DNA of 64,000 bases, from contig NZ_PVNH01000011.1 in NCBI RefSeq assembly GCF_003001955.1, positions 186,001-250,000 on the forward strand, in the 5' to 3' direction. Position 1 is the first letter of the stretch; every line of letters starts with the position of its first letter. The notes below the pieces were generated by a model, which did not search any database, was not told the origin of the DNA, and was given only the letters and a program-made list of their open reading frames with translations. Positions 16,911 to 24,792 of the stretch are shown piece by piece. A program made the translations under genes and the position numbers. This stretch comes from Prauserella shujinwangii (GTDB lineage Bacteria; Actinomycetota; Actinomycetes; Mycobacteriales; Pseudonocardiaceae).

Positions 16911-17333
16911 ATGGGCAGGACGTTCGAGTACCGGCACATCGTGCCGCTGGAGGAGACCAACCTCGTCGGCAACGTGTACTTCACCAACTACCTGCGCTGG
17001 CAGGGGCACACCCGGGAGCGGTTCCTGATGGACCGCGCCCCGGGTGTGCTCCGCGCCCTGCGGGAGGACCTGGCGCTCGTGACCGTGTCGTGCCACTGCG
17101 ACTACTTCCACGAGCTGTACGCGTCCGACACCGTCGAGGTGCGGATGTCGCTCGGCGGCATCGACGGTGGCCGGGTCACGATGCTGTTCGACTACTTCCG
17201 TGTCGGTGACCCCCTGCCGCAGCTGGTCGCCAAGGGCAGCCAGACGATCGCCTGCATGCGGCGGGACGGCACCGGGATGCGGCCGGTCGACGTTCCGGCG
17301 GAGCTGGCCGACGCGTTGCGCCCGTACTCCTAG
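16911..17333 (+). CDS. tebC: TebC (E10), enediyne hotdog thioesterase
   Basis: A 140-residue hotdog-fold thioesterase of the CalE7/DynE7/SgcE10 group that releases the polyene from the enediyne PKS. The hallmark stretch is intact: LEETNLVGNVYFTNYLRWQG followed by HTRERFLMDRAP, containing the Asn, Tyr and Arg residues typical of these enzymes. The central strand VSCHCDYFHELYASD is also typical. ATG 16911 follows the pksE stop by eight bases. It is the fifth and last gene of the minimal enediyne cassette; a palindrome and a convergent gene follow. Confidence 0.94.
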   Translation: MGRTFEYRHIVPLEETNLVGNVYFTNYLRWQGHTRERFLMDRAPGVLRALREDLALVTVSCHCDYFHELYASDTVEVRMSLGGIDGGRVTMLFDYFRVGDPLPQLVAKGSQTIACMRRDGTGMRPVDVPAELADALRPYS

Positions 17334-17346
17334 CCGTGGTCACCTC

Positions 17347-17390
17347 TCGTGAGTGGGAAACGTTGTTCTAACAACGTTCCGCACTCGCGA
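17347..17390. terminator. palindromic hairpin after tebC
   Basis: A 21-base inverted repeat with three mismatches (arms 17347-17367 and 17370-17390; two-base loop) lies between the convergent ends of tebC and the SSI-like gene. The arms begin TCGTGAGTG and end CGTTGTT. Nearly the same palindrome occurs at 51618-51663, and its outer arm recurs at 57099-57144. It is a probable bidirectional terminator and a repeated element. Confidence 0.75.
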
Positions 17391-17413
17391 CCGCTGGGCG
17401 GCGAGACGGTGGC

Positions 17414-17815
17414 CTAGAAGGCGAAGACGTCCTCGGTCTCCGCGGCGGCGAGGCAGCGGTTGCCGAAGACCTCGCTGTACCGGACGGGGCTTCGCCGCCA
17501 GGTTCCGTGTGCCTCGGCGCGCACGGGTTGGTAGATGGCCAGGCACGTCTTGGCGAGCAGCGTGCGCAGCCGCGCGGGATCGCCGCCGGCGATGCGCAGG
17601 GCGTTGCAGGCGTGGGCCGGGTGCGGGTGCGTGCCACCGTCGGGCGCGCACGTCAGTACGGTGACCGCCAGCGGCCGCAGGGTCGTGGCATCGCGGACCG
17701 TCAGCAGGAGCCTGCCGTCCGGGCGCGCGGCCGCGGCGGGCGAGGCCATCGCCGTCGTACCGACGATCAGCGCCGAGACGAGCACCAGTATTCTTCGTCG
17801 TGTTCCGTGGAACAT
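17414..17815 (-). CDS. SSI-family (subtilisin inhibitor-like) secreted protease inhibitor
   Basis: A 133-residue precursor with a Sec signal peptide (basic start, hydrophobic core, Ala-rich cleavage region near residue 26) and a mature domain of the Streptomyces subtilisin inhibitor family. Supporting features are the paired-Cys segment [20 protein letters not shown], a Cys near the reactive loop ([18 protein letters not shown]), and the closing [22 protein letters not shown] pattern. The usual reactive-site P1 region is not obvious to me, so the target protease is uncertain. The start ATG at 17815 follows a GAAGGGAA sequence. It points convergently at the enediyne cassette, separated by the palindrome. 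Confidence 0.88.
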   Translation of the reverse strand: MFHGTRRRILVLVSALIVGTTAMASPAAAARPDGRLLLTVRDATTLRPLAVTVLTCAPDGGTHPHPAHACNALRIAGGDPARLRTLLAKTCLAIYQPVRAEAHGTWRRSPVRYSEVFGNRCLAAAETEDVFAF

Positions 17816-18221
17816 GCGGTTCCCTTCGCCGGTTCGGATCCGCTCCAGCTTCCCGGCTTTTTCGTGTCCGGCGTGCGGATTCCACCTGATCGAGGGAACG
17901 ACTGCGCCGGCCGCGCGCATTCCCTTTCGGACTGAAGTGCGGAGACGTGCACGCTCGGTCACCGCAGACCTGATCGTGCGCTGGTCCGAACTCGACCGTG
18001 TGGACACTCGCACTTCGTTGGCCACGAACGAACTCACACCGCGAACGACGAGCACGGGCAGGTACCGGCCGGGCGATAACGATTACCTGTTCGGGTCCGT
18101 GACCGCGCCTTTCCTGGCTGACGGTCAGAAAAGTGGCGAAAGTCGAATCGGTCTTCAACCGCGTCGCTGGCGCCGCCGGGAACGGGGACGTCACGACCTA
18201 GAAAGACGGGGAGTACGTTTG
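17816..18221. other. 406-bp divergent intergenic region
   Basis: Non-coding by my reading; it separates the SSI-like gene (leftward) from the repeat-protein gene (rightward) and must hold both promoters. An AT-richer patch GATAACGATTACC at 18075-18087 and a GGGGAG ribosome binding site at 18207-18212 for the rightward gene are visible. No RNA gene or repeat was recognised. Confidence 0.5.
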
Positions 18222-19472
18222 GTGTCCAGAACGATCCGAGCCTTCGGTGCCGGACTGCTTGGGCTTGGGCTGGCGTTGTTGCCGGCCGCGCTCCCGGCTT
18301 CCGCCGCCGAGTACGGCTCCGGCGGCGTCTACCGCGCCGCGGGGGAACCGGCGAGCAGCCGGTCCCATGAGACGACGGGCTGTGATTCGAAAGCACGGGA
18401 CTGTGGCGCACCCGCGCCCACTCCGCTGCCGACCGGGAGCATCGTGTACGTCACGGGGCCCGACGGTCACGTCCAGGTGTTCCCGGCTGTCGACAGCGGA
18501 AACACGATCGTCGTCAGCTACCCGTCCGGAACGGGAACGGTGAGCGACGGTCCGCTGCCTCCGGGCACGCGGGTGACCTACATCTGTGGTAACGACGTCC
18601 AGACCATCGTGGTCGAGCACGAAGGCTCGTACTTCATCTCGACCGATGGCTCGATGCCGGAGCCCGCACCCGCACCCGCACCGGAGCCTGCGCCCGAACC
18701 GGCACCGGAGCCTGCTCCGGAACCGGAGCCCGCGCCTGAGCCGGAGCCCGCTCCGGAGCCTGCGCCCGAGCCCGCTCCGGAGCCTGCGCCCGAGCCCGCT
18801 CCGGAACCGGCGCCCGAGCCGGAACCGGCCCCGGAGCCTGCGCCCGAGCCCGCACCGGAGCCCGCGCCCGAGCCCGCTCCGGAACCGGCACCGGAACCGG
18901 CGCCCGAGCCGGAACCGGCCCCGGAGCCTGCGCCCGAGCCCGCACCGGAGCCCGCACCGGAGCCGGCGCCCGAGCCCGCACCGGAGCCCGCACCGGAGCC
19001 CGCACCGGAGCCTGCGCCCGAGCCCGCACCGGAGCCCGCTCCGGAACCGGCACCGGAACCGGCGCCCGAGCCGGAACCGGCCCCGGAACCTGCGCCCGAG
19101 CCCGCACCGGAGCCCGCACCGGAACCGGCGCCCGAGCCCGCACCGGAGCCCGCTCCCGAACCGGCCCCGGAACCGGCACCCGAGCCCGCACCGGAACCGG
19201 CGCCCGAACCGGAACCTGAACCGGAACCGGCTCCGAGCCCGGCGCCGTGCCAGGAATGCGCCTTCAGTCAGCCGCTGGAGGACCAGGACGGCGCAGGCCC
19301 GTCGACCACCGAGCCGCCGGATTCCGGTACCGGGTCGCTCAGCCCGCTGACCGGTGGGCTGCTCGGCGGGGACATGGGCCTGACGCCGAACATCACGAGC
19401 GTCACGGACGCGGTGACCACTCCGCAGCACATGTTCAACGAAATCCTGCCGAACGGGATCCTGGGCGGCTGA
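18222..19472 (+). CDS. secreted Pro/Glu/Ala-repeat protein
   Basis: A protein of about 416 residues. The GTG at 18222 is nine bases from GGGGAG, and an in-frame TTG sits just before it. A Sec signal peptide (about residues 1-28, ending PASAA) precedes a roughly 115-residue N-terminal region with two Cys pairs. A long stalk of APEP-type repeats follows (about residues 147-340), then a C-terminal tail with CQEC and a Gly/Thr-rich end finishing NGILGG. No LPxTG sortase motif or C-terminal anchor is visible. Such (Pro-Ala-Glu) rods usually act as rigid spacers in cell-wall or periplasm-spanning proteins. The function is unknown, and the next gene encodes a Tat-exported protein with a similar NxxxGELIKG end. 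Confidence 0.82.
   Translation: MSRTIRAFGAGLLGLGLALLPAALPASAAEYGSGGVYRAAGEPASSRSHETTGCDSKARDCGAPAPTPLPTGSIVYVTGPDGHVQVFPAVDSGNTIVVSYPSGTGTVSDGPLPPGTRVTYICGNDVQTIVVEHEGSYFISTDGSMPEPAPAPAPEPAPEPAPEPAPEPEPAPEPEPAPEPAPEPAPEPAPEPAPEPAPEPEPAPEPAPEPAPEPAPEPAPEPAPEPAPEPEPAPEPAPEPAPEPAPEPAPEPAPEPAPEPAPEPAPEPAPEPAPEPAPEPAPEPEPAPEPAPEPAPEPAPEPAPEPAPEPAPEPAPEPAPEPAPEPAPEPEPEPEPAPSPAPCQECAFSQPLEDQDGAGPSTTEPPDSGTGSLSPLTGGLLGGDMGLTPNITSVTDAVTTPQHMFNEILPNGILGG
18661..19242 (+). repeat. degenerate APEP-coding tandem repeat
   Basis: About 580 bases of tandem six- and twelve-base units coding (Ala/Glu)-Pro dipeptides. Within it, a block of about 90 bases starting near 18873 recurs almost exactly 162 bases later near 19035, which indicates segmental duplication on top of the short-unit repetition. 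The region is coding but prone to slippage and length variation. Confidence 0.9.
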
Positions 19473-19616
19473 CCGGGTCGGCAATGACGGAATCCGGTGG
19501 GGCGCCGGTTCGCCCGGCGCCCCACCCACCGACATCCTCGCCCGCCGGTGAGGCGGCAGCACGAACGGTGTCACGACCCATCGCTGGTCGCCATCAACCT
19601 CGAAAAGGAATCAACC

Positions 19617-20375
19617 ATGGCGGATTTGTACGACAACTTTCTGCCCCCACTGGAGTCCGAACCGGACCCGGTGAACAGTCGGCGTGACTTCTTCCGCAGG
19701 GCCGGGATGACCGGCGCGGCGGCAGCGGTCGCGGCCGCGGGAGTCCCGCTGCTCGACGTGCGGAACGCCGCGGCGTCCACGCTCAGCCCCTCGCAGCTCC
19801 CGCTGCCGGGTGGCGACGGCGCCGGGCTGCTGCCGGAGCTCGGGCAGACGATCAACTGCAGCTGCAACGCGTTCGGCGCGACACTGATCGTGAACCTGCC
19901 GCCGCCGGCGCCGCGCATCAACTTCATCGGCAGCATCGTCGTGAAGGTGACGGTCGGCGGAGCCAACTTCGTGCGCCTGCAGGTGCTCAACCACACCGTC
20001 GAGGGTTTCCACGACCTGTTCGGCAAGGTCACGATCCGCCTGCCGGACGTCGACGTTTCGCCGGAAAGCCTGCTCTCGGTGACCGGCCCGAGCAGCCTGC
20101 TCGCGAAGATGTTCCTCAACTTCGACATCACCTTCGAACGGTGCGGCAACTGTGAGGGTCCGTTCACCTTCCGCACGCTGGAGCCCGCGCAGCTGGTCGG
20201 CAACGTCACGACCTTCCCGCCGCCGCCCCAGGGCACCAACCCGGACGGCAGCCCGACCGGTGGCCAGCTCTACCGGATGGCCGCCCCGATCAAGATCGGC
20301 ATGCCCGGGGACGACCGGACCTACATGCGGCTCGACGGTATGAACATCAATGTCGGTGAGCTGATCAAGGGCTGA
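19617..20375 (+). CDS. Tat-exported protein of unknown function
   Basis: A 252-residue protein with a twin-arginine signal in SRRDFFRRAGM (residues 22-32), a hydrophobic Ala-rich stretch, and a likely cleavage site near residue 58. The mature part is beta-rich, with hydrophobic alternation (NFIGSIVVKVTVGGANFVRL) and a CSC plus a CGNC Cys pair. I do not recognise a family. ATG 19617 follows an AAAAGGA ribosome binding site. It lies 144 bases after the repeat protein on the same strand, so the two are probably co-expressed surface components. A TatA-like gene lies 1.6 kb downstream. Confidence 0.8.
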   Translation: MADLYDNFLPPLESEPDPVNSRRDFFRRAGMTGAAAAVAAAGVPLLDVRNAAASTLSPSQLPLPGGDGAGLLPELGQTINCSCNAFGATLIVNLPPPAPRINFIGSIVVKVTVGGANFVRLQVLNHTVEGFHDLFGKVTIRLPDVDVSPESLLSVTGPSSLLAKMFLNFDITFERCGNCEGPFTFRTLEPAQLVGNVTTFPPPPQGTNPDGSPTGGQLYRMAAPIKIGMPGDDRTYMRLDGMNINVGELIKG

Positions 20376-20403
20376 TCTGAACGACAATCCGAATCCGGAT
20401 CCG

Positions 20404-20452
20404 GCGGCGCCGGTCTCGTCTCGTCCAGCACGGCGAGCGAGGCCGGCGCCGC
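20404..20452. terminator. hairpin between convergent genes
   Basis: A 15-base inverted repeat, 14 of 15 paired (arms 20404-20418 and 20438-20452), lies between the Tat-exported protein gene and the convergent ABC1 gene and is followed by CTTTCC. It is a likely bidirectional terminator. Confidence 0.65.
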
Positions 20453-20484
20453 TTTCCGTGTGCCAGGCGGCGGGGCGGGGCGGC

Positions 20485-21873
20485 TCAGCCGAGCCGGTCC
20501 GCCTCGGACAGGCTGGCCTGCCAGGCGCGCACGGCGCGTTCCATGGTGCCGTGCACCAGGAACGGCATCGCCTCGTGCTGGAAGTCGACGTCCGGGGCGA
20601 AGTCCCGGATCGTCCCCTCCAGCACCAGCAGCGACAGGATCGGGAACACGAACTGCGGGTCGGCGTAGAGGCCGAAGCGCCGCTGGATGTCGAACAGCCG
20701 CGTGGCGAAACCGACGAGGTCGAACTCGGCCGCACTGACCCCGGAGTGCGCCTCGACGAGCGCGCTCAGCGCACGCCGGAAACCCTCGACGTCGGTTTCC
20801 GGGCCCGGCGTCGCGGTGGAGAGCACGATGTCCGCGCAGCGCGCTCCGTTCCCCTTCGCCATGTGCAGGAAGAACCCGGCGAACTTGTCCTGGGCCTGCG
20901 GGGTCAACCGGACGGTGAACCCCGCGTCCACGATCGCCACCGAGCCGTCGCGGCGCAGGTACAGGTTGCCTGGATGGAGATCGCAGTGGACCAGCCCGTC
21001 CTGGAACAGCATCTGGTAGACGCCGCGCAGCGCCTCGACGACGGCCTGCTCCCCGGCCTCGCGGTCGATGTCCGAGGGTCGCAACCGACGCAGATCCTCC
21101 ACGAACTCCATGACGACGACGTCCGAACCGGACAGTTCGCGGTACGGCCGGGGAACGCGCACCCGGGGGAACCGGGCCATGTTGCGGTACAGCTCGTCCA
21201 GGTGCTCGCACTCGGCGGCCAGGTCCAGCTGGCGGAAGACCGACTCGGTGAGCTGGTCGACGATCTCGGTGACCGGCACCGCGCGCAGCCAGGGCAGCCT
21301 GCCGAGCGCCCTGGCCCCGCGCCGGAGGATCGTGAGGTCGGTCGCCAGCACCTGTTCGATACCCGGCCTGCGCACCTTGATCGCCACCCGGGAGCCGTCC
21401 GGCAGCTGTGCCGTGTAGACGCACGCGATGCTGCCCGAGGCGGCGGCCGCGCCACCGTCCCGCGCGACGATGCCCGCGAGGGCTGAGCCGAGCAGCGGCT
21501 CCAGCAGCGGTACGAGCTGGTCCGGCGGAATGGGCCGGACATCGTCGTACAGCTCGCCGAGTGAGGCACAGATCCGCGGCGGCACCAGGTCGGGGCGAGT
21601 GCTGAGCAACTGGGCCACCTTGACGAACGCGGGACCGAGTTCCGTGATCGTCTCGGTGAGCCACCGTTGCCTCGCCCCCGTGCCGGTACGTTTCCGCACC
21701 GCACCCCCGAGGAAGTACCACGGCAGCACCGCGCCGCGCACCGCGAGCGTGCCGAGGATCGCCGCCAGCCTGCGGGCCACGGTGACCGGACGGACCGGGG
21801 GAATGCGCATCCCGCCCTCCGGATCCGTGACCGGTACCCCGCGCTGGCCGTGTGCGAGACCGGATCGGGACAT
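20485..21873 (-). CDS. ABC1/UbiB-family atypical kinase-like protein with altered motifs
   Basis: A 462-residue member of the ABC1 (UbiB/ADCK/AarF) family. The family landmarks are present but altered. The KxGQ motif reads KVAQ (85-88), the Ala-rich nucleotide loop is at 142-153 (AAAASGSIACVY), the invariant Lys is K166, the ME dipeptide lies in VVMEFVED, the HCDLHPGN loop is at 296-303, and the usual DFG reads DAG (316-318). Family members are ATP-binding proteins linked to lipid or quinone metabolism. No membrane anchor is obvious at the C-terminus. ATG 21873 is preceded by AAAGGAA. The Gly-to-Ala and Phe-to-Ala changes at signature positions suggest altered catalysis. Confidence 0.85.
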   Translation of the reverse strand: MSRSGLAHGQRGVPVTDPEGGMRIPPVRPVTVARRLAAILGTLAVRGAVLPWYFLGGAVRKRTGTGARQRWLTETITELGPAFVKVAQLLSTRPDLVPPRICASLGELYDDVRPIPPDQLVPLLEPLLGSALAGIVARDGGAAAASGSIACVYTAQLPDGSRVAIKVRRPGIEQVLATDLTILRRGARALGRLPWLRAVPVTEIVDQLTESVFRQLDLAAECEHLDELYRNMARFPRVRVPRPYRELSGSDVVVMEFVEDLRRLRPSDIDREAGEQAVVEALRGVYQMLFQDGLVHCDLHPGNLYLRRDGSVAIVDAGFTVRLTPQAQDKFAGFFLHMAKGNGARCADIVLSTATPGPETDVEGFRRALSALVEAHSGVSAAEFDLVGFATRLFDIQRRFGLYADPQFVFPILSLLVLEGTIRDFAPDVDFQHEAMPFLVHGTMERAVRAWQASLSEADRLG

Positions 21874-22019
21874 CGACTGGTTCCTTTCGCCGGCGTACGA
21901 CGTGAACACTAATGAGCGAACCGCCGCGGTCCCGCACGCACACCCGTTCCTTCAACCGATCGATGGACAATCGTGGGACGTTGTTGCCGATGTGTCGGGC
22001 CGGTCTTACGGTCGCCTCC

Positions 22020-22304
22020 ATGGGAATGAGCGGATTCGCTCCCTCGCACCTGCTGATCCTGCTGCTGGTGGTGATCGTCCTGTTCGGAGCCAGGCGATTG
22101 CCGGACGCCGCGCGGGGGATCGGCCGCTCGTTGAAGGTGTTCAAGGCGGAACTGGCCGACCGAGGCAGTGCTCCCGCGCCGCCGGAACGGCTCGCCGCCG
22201 AGCCGGTGGCCGATGCGGACACGCTGGCGGCGCAATGGCGGCGGGACGGCACGCCGGAGAAGGCACCCGAGTCGCCCGGAGCCTCGTCAGCCCGCGGCGA
22301 GTAA
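22020..22304 (+). CDS. tatA: TatA-like twin-arginine translocase subunit
   Basis: A protein of about 94 residues with the TatA/E layout: a single N-terminal membrane helix (HLLILLLVVIVLFGARRLPD), an FG-ARRLP hinge, an amphipathic helix (ARGIGRSLKVFKAELAD), and an acidic/Pro-rich unstructured tail. TatA forms the protein-conducting part of the Tat pathway. ATG 22020 or ATG 22026 may start translation; neither has a strong ribosome binding site. It is divergent from the ABC1 gene, and its 3' end overlaps the convergent downstream gene by 18 bases. No TatB or TatC gene is nearby, so this may be an additional copy. Confidence 0.88.
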   Translation: MGMSGFAPSHLLILLLVVIVLFGARRLPDAARGIGRSLKVFKAELADRGSAPAPPERLAAEPVADADTLAAQWRRDGTPEKAPESPGASSARGE

Positions 22305-22748
22305 CGTGCCGAGCACGGCCTCGGCGATGGCCCTGGCCCGGTACAAGGTCGTGGAGTACGTGTCGACCACCCGGGTCCCGCCGTGTTCGTGCAGGTACCA
22401 ACCGGGAAGGCCGCCGACGAAGCCGTGCGGTTCCCGGTGCAGCGCCCACCAGCAGCGGCCTGGTTCGTTGCGCAGCGGCGGAGGGAGATACCACCACACC
22501 TCCTGCCCCGGGTGCCTGATCCACCGGTGCTGACGGTCGTGTGCCGGACAGAAGGCGAGCCGACGCCGGTCTCCGGTGCTGGTCATCGTCGTTGCCTGCT
22601 CCAGGCAGTACGAGCAGCGGCCGGCACGCCCGTTGGACCCCTCCGCGAAGCGGGTTTGGTCCAGCGGATCCGGCGGCGTGAACTGAAGCACCGCCTCGGG
22701 GGGTGAGAACGGGAGCGCACCGCCGGTTTCCCAGAGCACTCTGACCAA
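22287..22748 (-). CDS. conserved hypothetical protein with Cys motif
   Basis: An unrecognised protein of about 153 residues. It contains CSYCLEQA in the middle and a later CPAHDRQHRW, a C-x2-C...C-x2-H arrangement that could bind zinc. It is unusually rich in Trp and Tyr (QEVWWYLPPPL, CWWALHREP, GWYLHEHGG). I choose TTG 22748 because GGAGGAG lies nine bases upstream. The frame is open further upstream without a better start. Its end overlaps tatA by 18 bases tail to tail. The C-terminal RARAIAEAVLGTLLAAG helix is amphipathic. Function unknown. Confidence 0.6.
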   Translation of the reverse strand: MVRVLWETGGALPFSPPEAVLQFTPPDPLDQTRFAEGSNGRAGRCSYCLEQATTMTSTGDRRRLAFCPAHDRQHRWIRHPGQEVWWYLPPPLRNEPGRCWWALHREPHGFVGGLPGWYLHEHGGTRVVDTYSTTLYRARAIAEAVLGTLLAAG

Positions 22749-22894
22749 TCCGGACCACTCCTCCTGCCGCGTGCCACATCGGTTTCCCGGCAGGAACCTA
22801 TCCGCGGGTCTCCGCCGGGCGCGGCAGGTGACACACGAGGCGGTGACAATTCCGGAAACCGCGGCACGAATTGTCGCGCACGGTGACATCTCCG

Positions 22895-24349
22895 ATGTAC
22901 CGTGACCGCCGGAAGAATCACCGATGTGACGGCGGAACGGCAGTCGCCGAATCGAAGGGGTTTGCCATTCAACGGATTCCGGGCGCGACGCAGAGCGTGC
23001 ACCTCCCGTCCGCCAGCGCGGCCGCGGACGTCGTCGAAGGACTGGTCGAGAGTTCGCAGCACAGTCCATTCGGGATGGTGTACTTTCCCGAGCTGTCGCG
23101 GTCGCTCAGGCTGATCGACCTGGAGGACGCGTCCGCGCGCCGTGCCTCGTTCCTCCGGGCGCAGGACCTGCCGCCCGGAGAGGTCGTCGGCGTGCTGGCC
23201 TCACACCGGCCGGAGTTCCTCGTCGACCTCTTCGGTGTGCTGCGGGCAGGCTGTGCCGCGCTGATCCTGCCGTTCACGCCAGGCGCCCAGCACTACCAGG
23301 CGGGGCTGCGGGCGATCGTGGACGCGCTCGACACCGCCGGGGCCAAGACGGTCGTGACGGACAAGGGACTCGCCGGTGTCGGCGAGCGGCTGGCCGAGCT
23401 GTGTCCCACCATCCGGTTGGTCGGGCCGGGCCGCACCGCCGAGCGGGAGCCGCTGCCCCAGGTCTTCCACACGCAACCGGCGCTCGTGTACTTCCCTCCC
23501 GGCGCGGTCGAGGGACGCGCCGGGATCGCGCTGACTCACGGCCAGGTCGTCGCGGGTATCCGCGCTGTGCGGTGGTCGGCCGGGATCGGCCTGGAGGACG
23601 TGCTCGTGCAGTGGTTGCCGTTGCACGACCCGCTCGGCCTGTTCGGGTTGCTGAGCCAGGTCTTCGTCGGCGGACGCGTGCACGTGTTCCCGCCGCGCGC
23701 ATGCGGCGCGGCGGCGGAGGGCGTGCTGCGGTACGTCGGCGAGTCACGCGCGACGGTGACGCTGGGCAGAGCCGCCGGGTACGCCCGGCTCCGGGAGGCG
23801 GCCGAGGCCGGCGCCACCGGCAGGCTGGATCTCGCGCGCTGGCGCGTCGCGCTCGTGGGTGGCGGGCTGACACCGCCGGAACTGACGCGGTTCTGTGCCG
23901 CGTTCGCCTCCTACGGTGTCCGTGCGGCCACGGCGACGCCGCTGTACCACGTCGCCGAGGCCGCCTTCGCGGTCACGTGCAAGCAGCCGGACACCGACCC
24001 GACCGTGGCCGCCGTCGACGAGACGGCACTGCGCGAGCGCGGGAAGGTCCGCCACGTCCACGAGGAGAAGGGTGAGGGCACGGCGCGGATCCTCTCCTCC
24101 GGCCATCCGGTGGTGGGCATGCGGGTCCGGACGGTGGGGCCGGACGGTGCGCCCGCGCCAGCCCACGTCGTTGGCGACATCGAGATCAGCGGGGGCGCCG
24201 TGATGTCCGGATACCACCGCGACCTGCGCAGCACGCTGAGGTCGGTGCGCAACGGGTGGTTCCGCACCGGCGACCGCGGCTTCCTGTGGAACGGCGAACT
24301 GTTCGTGACCGAGCCCGCCGAGCGGGTCGTGGGCGAGCAACGCGGTTAG
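22895..24349 (+). CDS. acyl-AMP-ligase-like protein, degenerate and lacking the C-terminal domain
   Basis: A protein of about 484 residues related to adenylate-forming enzymes of the fatty acyl-AMP ligase type. N-domain segments are recognisable (GVLASHRPEFLVDLFGVLRAGCAALIL; WLPLHDPLGLFG; WFRTGDRGFLWNGELFV). Two deviations stand out. The phosphate-binding SGST-x-PKG loop is replaced by PPGAVEGRAG, and the protein ends just after the TGD motif, without the roughly 100-residue C-domain that carries the catalytic Lys. Standard adenylation therefore looks unlikely. The start is uncertain: ATG 22895 is the best in-frame option, while a GAAGGGG at 22955-22960 hints at a later start. It may be a decayed or repurposed ligase. 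Confidence 0.7.
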   Translation: MYRDRRKNHRCDGGTAVAESKGFAIQRIPGATQSVHLPSASAAADVVEGLVESSQHSPFGMVYFPELSRSLRLIDLEDASARRASFLRAQDLPPGEVVGVLASHRPEFLVDLFGVLRAGCAALILPFTPGAQHYQAGLRAIVDALDTAGAKTVVTDKGLAGVGERLAELCPTIRLVGPGRTAEREPLPQVFHTQPALVYFPPGAVEGRAGIALTHGQVVAGIRAVRWSAGIGLEDVLVQWLPLHDPLGLFGLLSQVFVGGRVHVFPPRACGAAAEGVLRYVGESRATVTLGRAAGYARLREAAEAGATGRLDLARWRVALVGGGLTPPELTRFCAAFASYGVRAATATPLYHVAEAAFAVTCKQPDTDPTVAAVDETALRERGKVRHVHEEKGEGTARILSSGHPVVGMRVRTVGPDGAPAPAHVVGDIEISGGAVMSGYHRDLRSTLRSVRNGWFRTGDRGFLWNGELFVTEPAERVVGEQRG

Positions 24350-24408
24350 CGCCGCCCTGCCACCCCTGGTGTTCCGGGCCGGGTGCCTTCAGCGCCGAGC
24401 CGGGGCCG

Positions 24409-24792
24409 TCACCGGGTGGCGGCCGGGTCCGTGGCCTCCTGGGTGACGATGTCGTCGGCGAGCGGGGCGATCGTCGCGATGATCGTGTCCGTGGTCGGCC
24501 CCGGCACGCCCGCGGCGAGCAGCGACTCGGTCAGATGCCCCGCCACCAGGTCGAAGTGCTCCCGCTGGATGCCGCGGCCGCGGTGCACCTCCCGCATCGG
24601 CCTGCCGCCGTAGTGGTCGGGCCCGCCGAGCGCGGCGGCGAAGAACTCCACCTGCCTGCCCTTGAGCTGGGACATGTTCGTACCGGCGAAGAACGACGCC
24701 AGCGCCGGGTCGGCGAGCACCCGCCGGTAGAAGTCGTCGACGACCGCGACGAGCGCATCCTGGCCACCGATCTCCTCGTACACCGTGGTCAT
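24409..24792 (-). CDS. truncated hemoglobin
   Basis: A 127-residue truncated (2-on-2) globin. Family features are the opening [25 protein letters not shown], the [18 protein letters not shown] helix region, a proximal-type His in [10 protein letters not shown], and the C-terminal helix. Its proposed chemistry would be O2/NO binding or NO dioxygenation. ATG 24792 overlaps the stop of the coiled-coil gene (ATGA). It is the third gene of an operon with a DivIVA-like protein and a flavohemoglobin-like reductase, so the reductase could supply electrons to this globin. Confidence 0.9.
   Translation of the reverse strand: MTTVYEEIGGQDALVAVVDDFYRRVLADPALASFFAGTNMSQLKGRQVEFFAAALGGPDHYGGRPMREVHRGRGIQREHFDLVAGHLTESLLAAGVPGPTTDTIIATIAPLADDIVTQEATDPAATR

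Noticed and set aside
18661-19242. Possible CRISPR-like or non-coding tandem array
   Set aside because: Units are six and twelve bases with no unique spacers and stay in one reading frame, so this is a coding low-complexity repeat.
18198-19574. Long minus-strand frame with Arg/Phe/Gly repeats opposite the APEP repeat
   Set aside because: The repeated RFRCGLG-type sequence is only the reverse reading of the APEP-coding repeat. Signal peptide and start signals support the plus strand.
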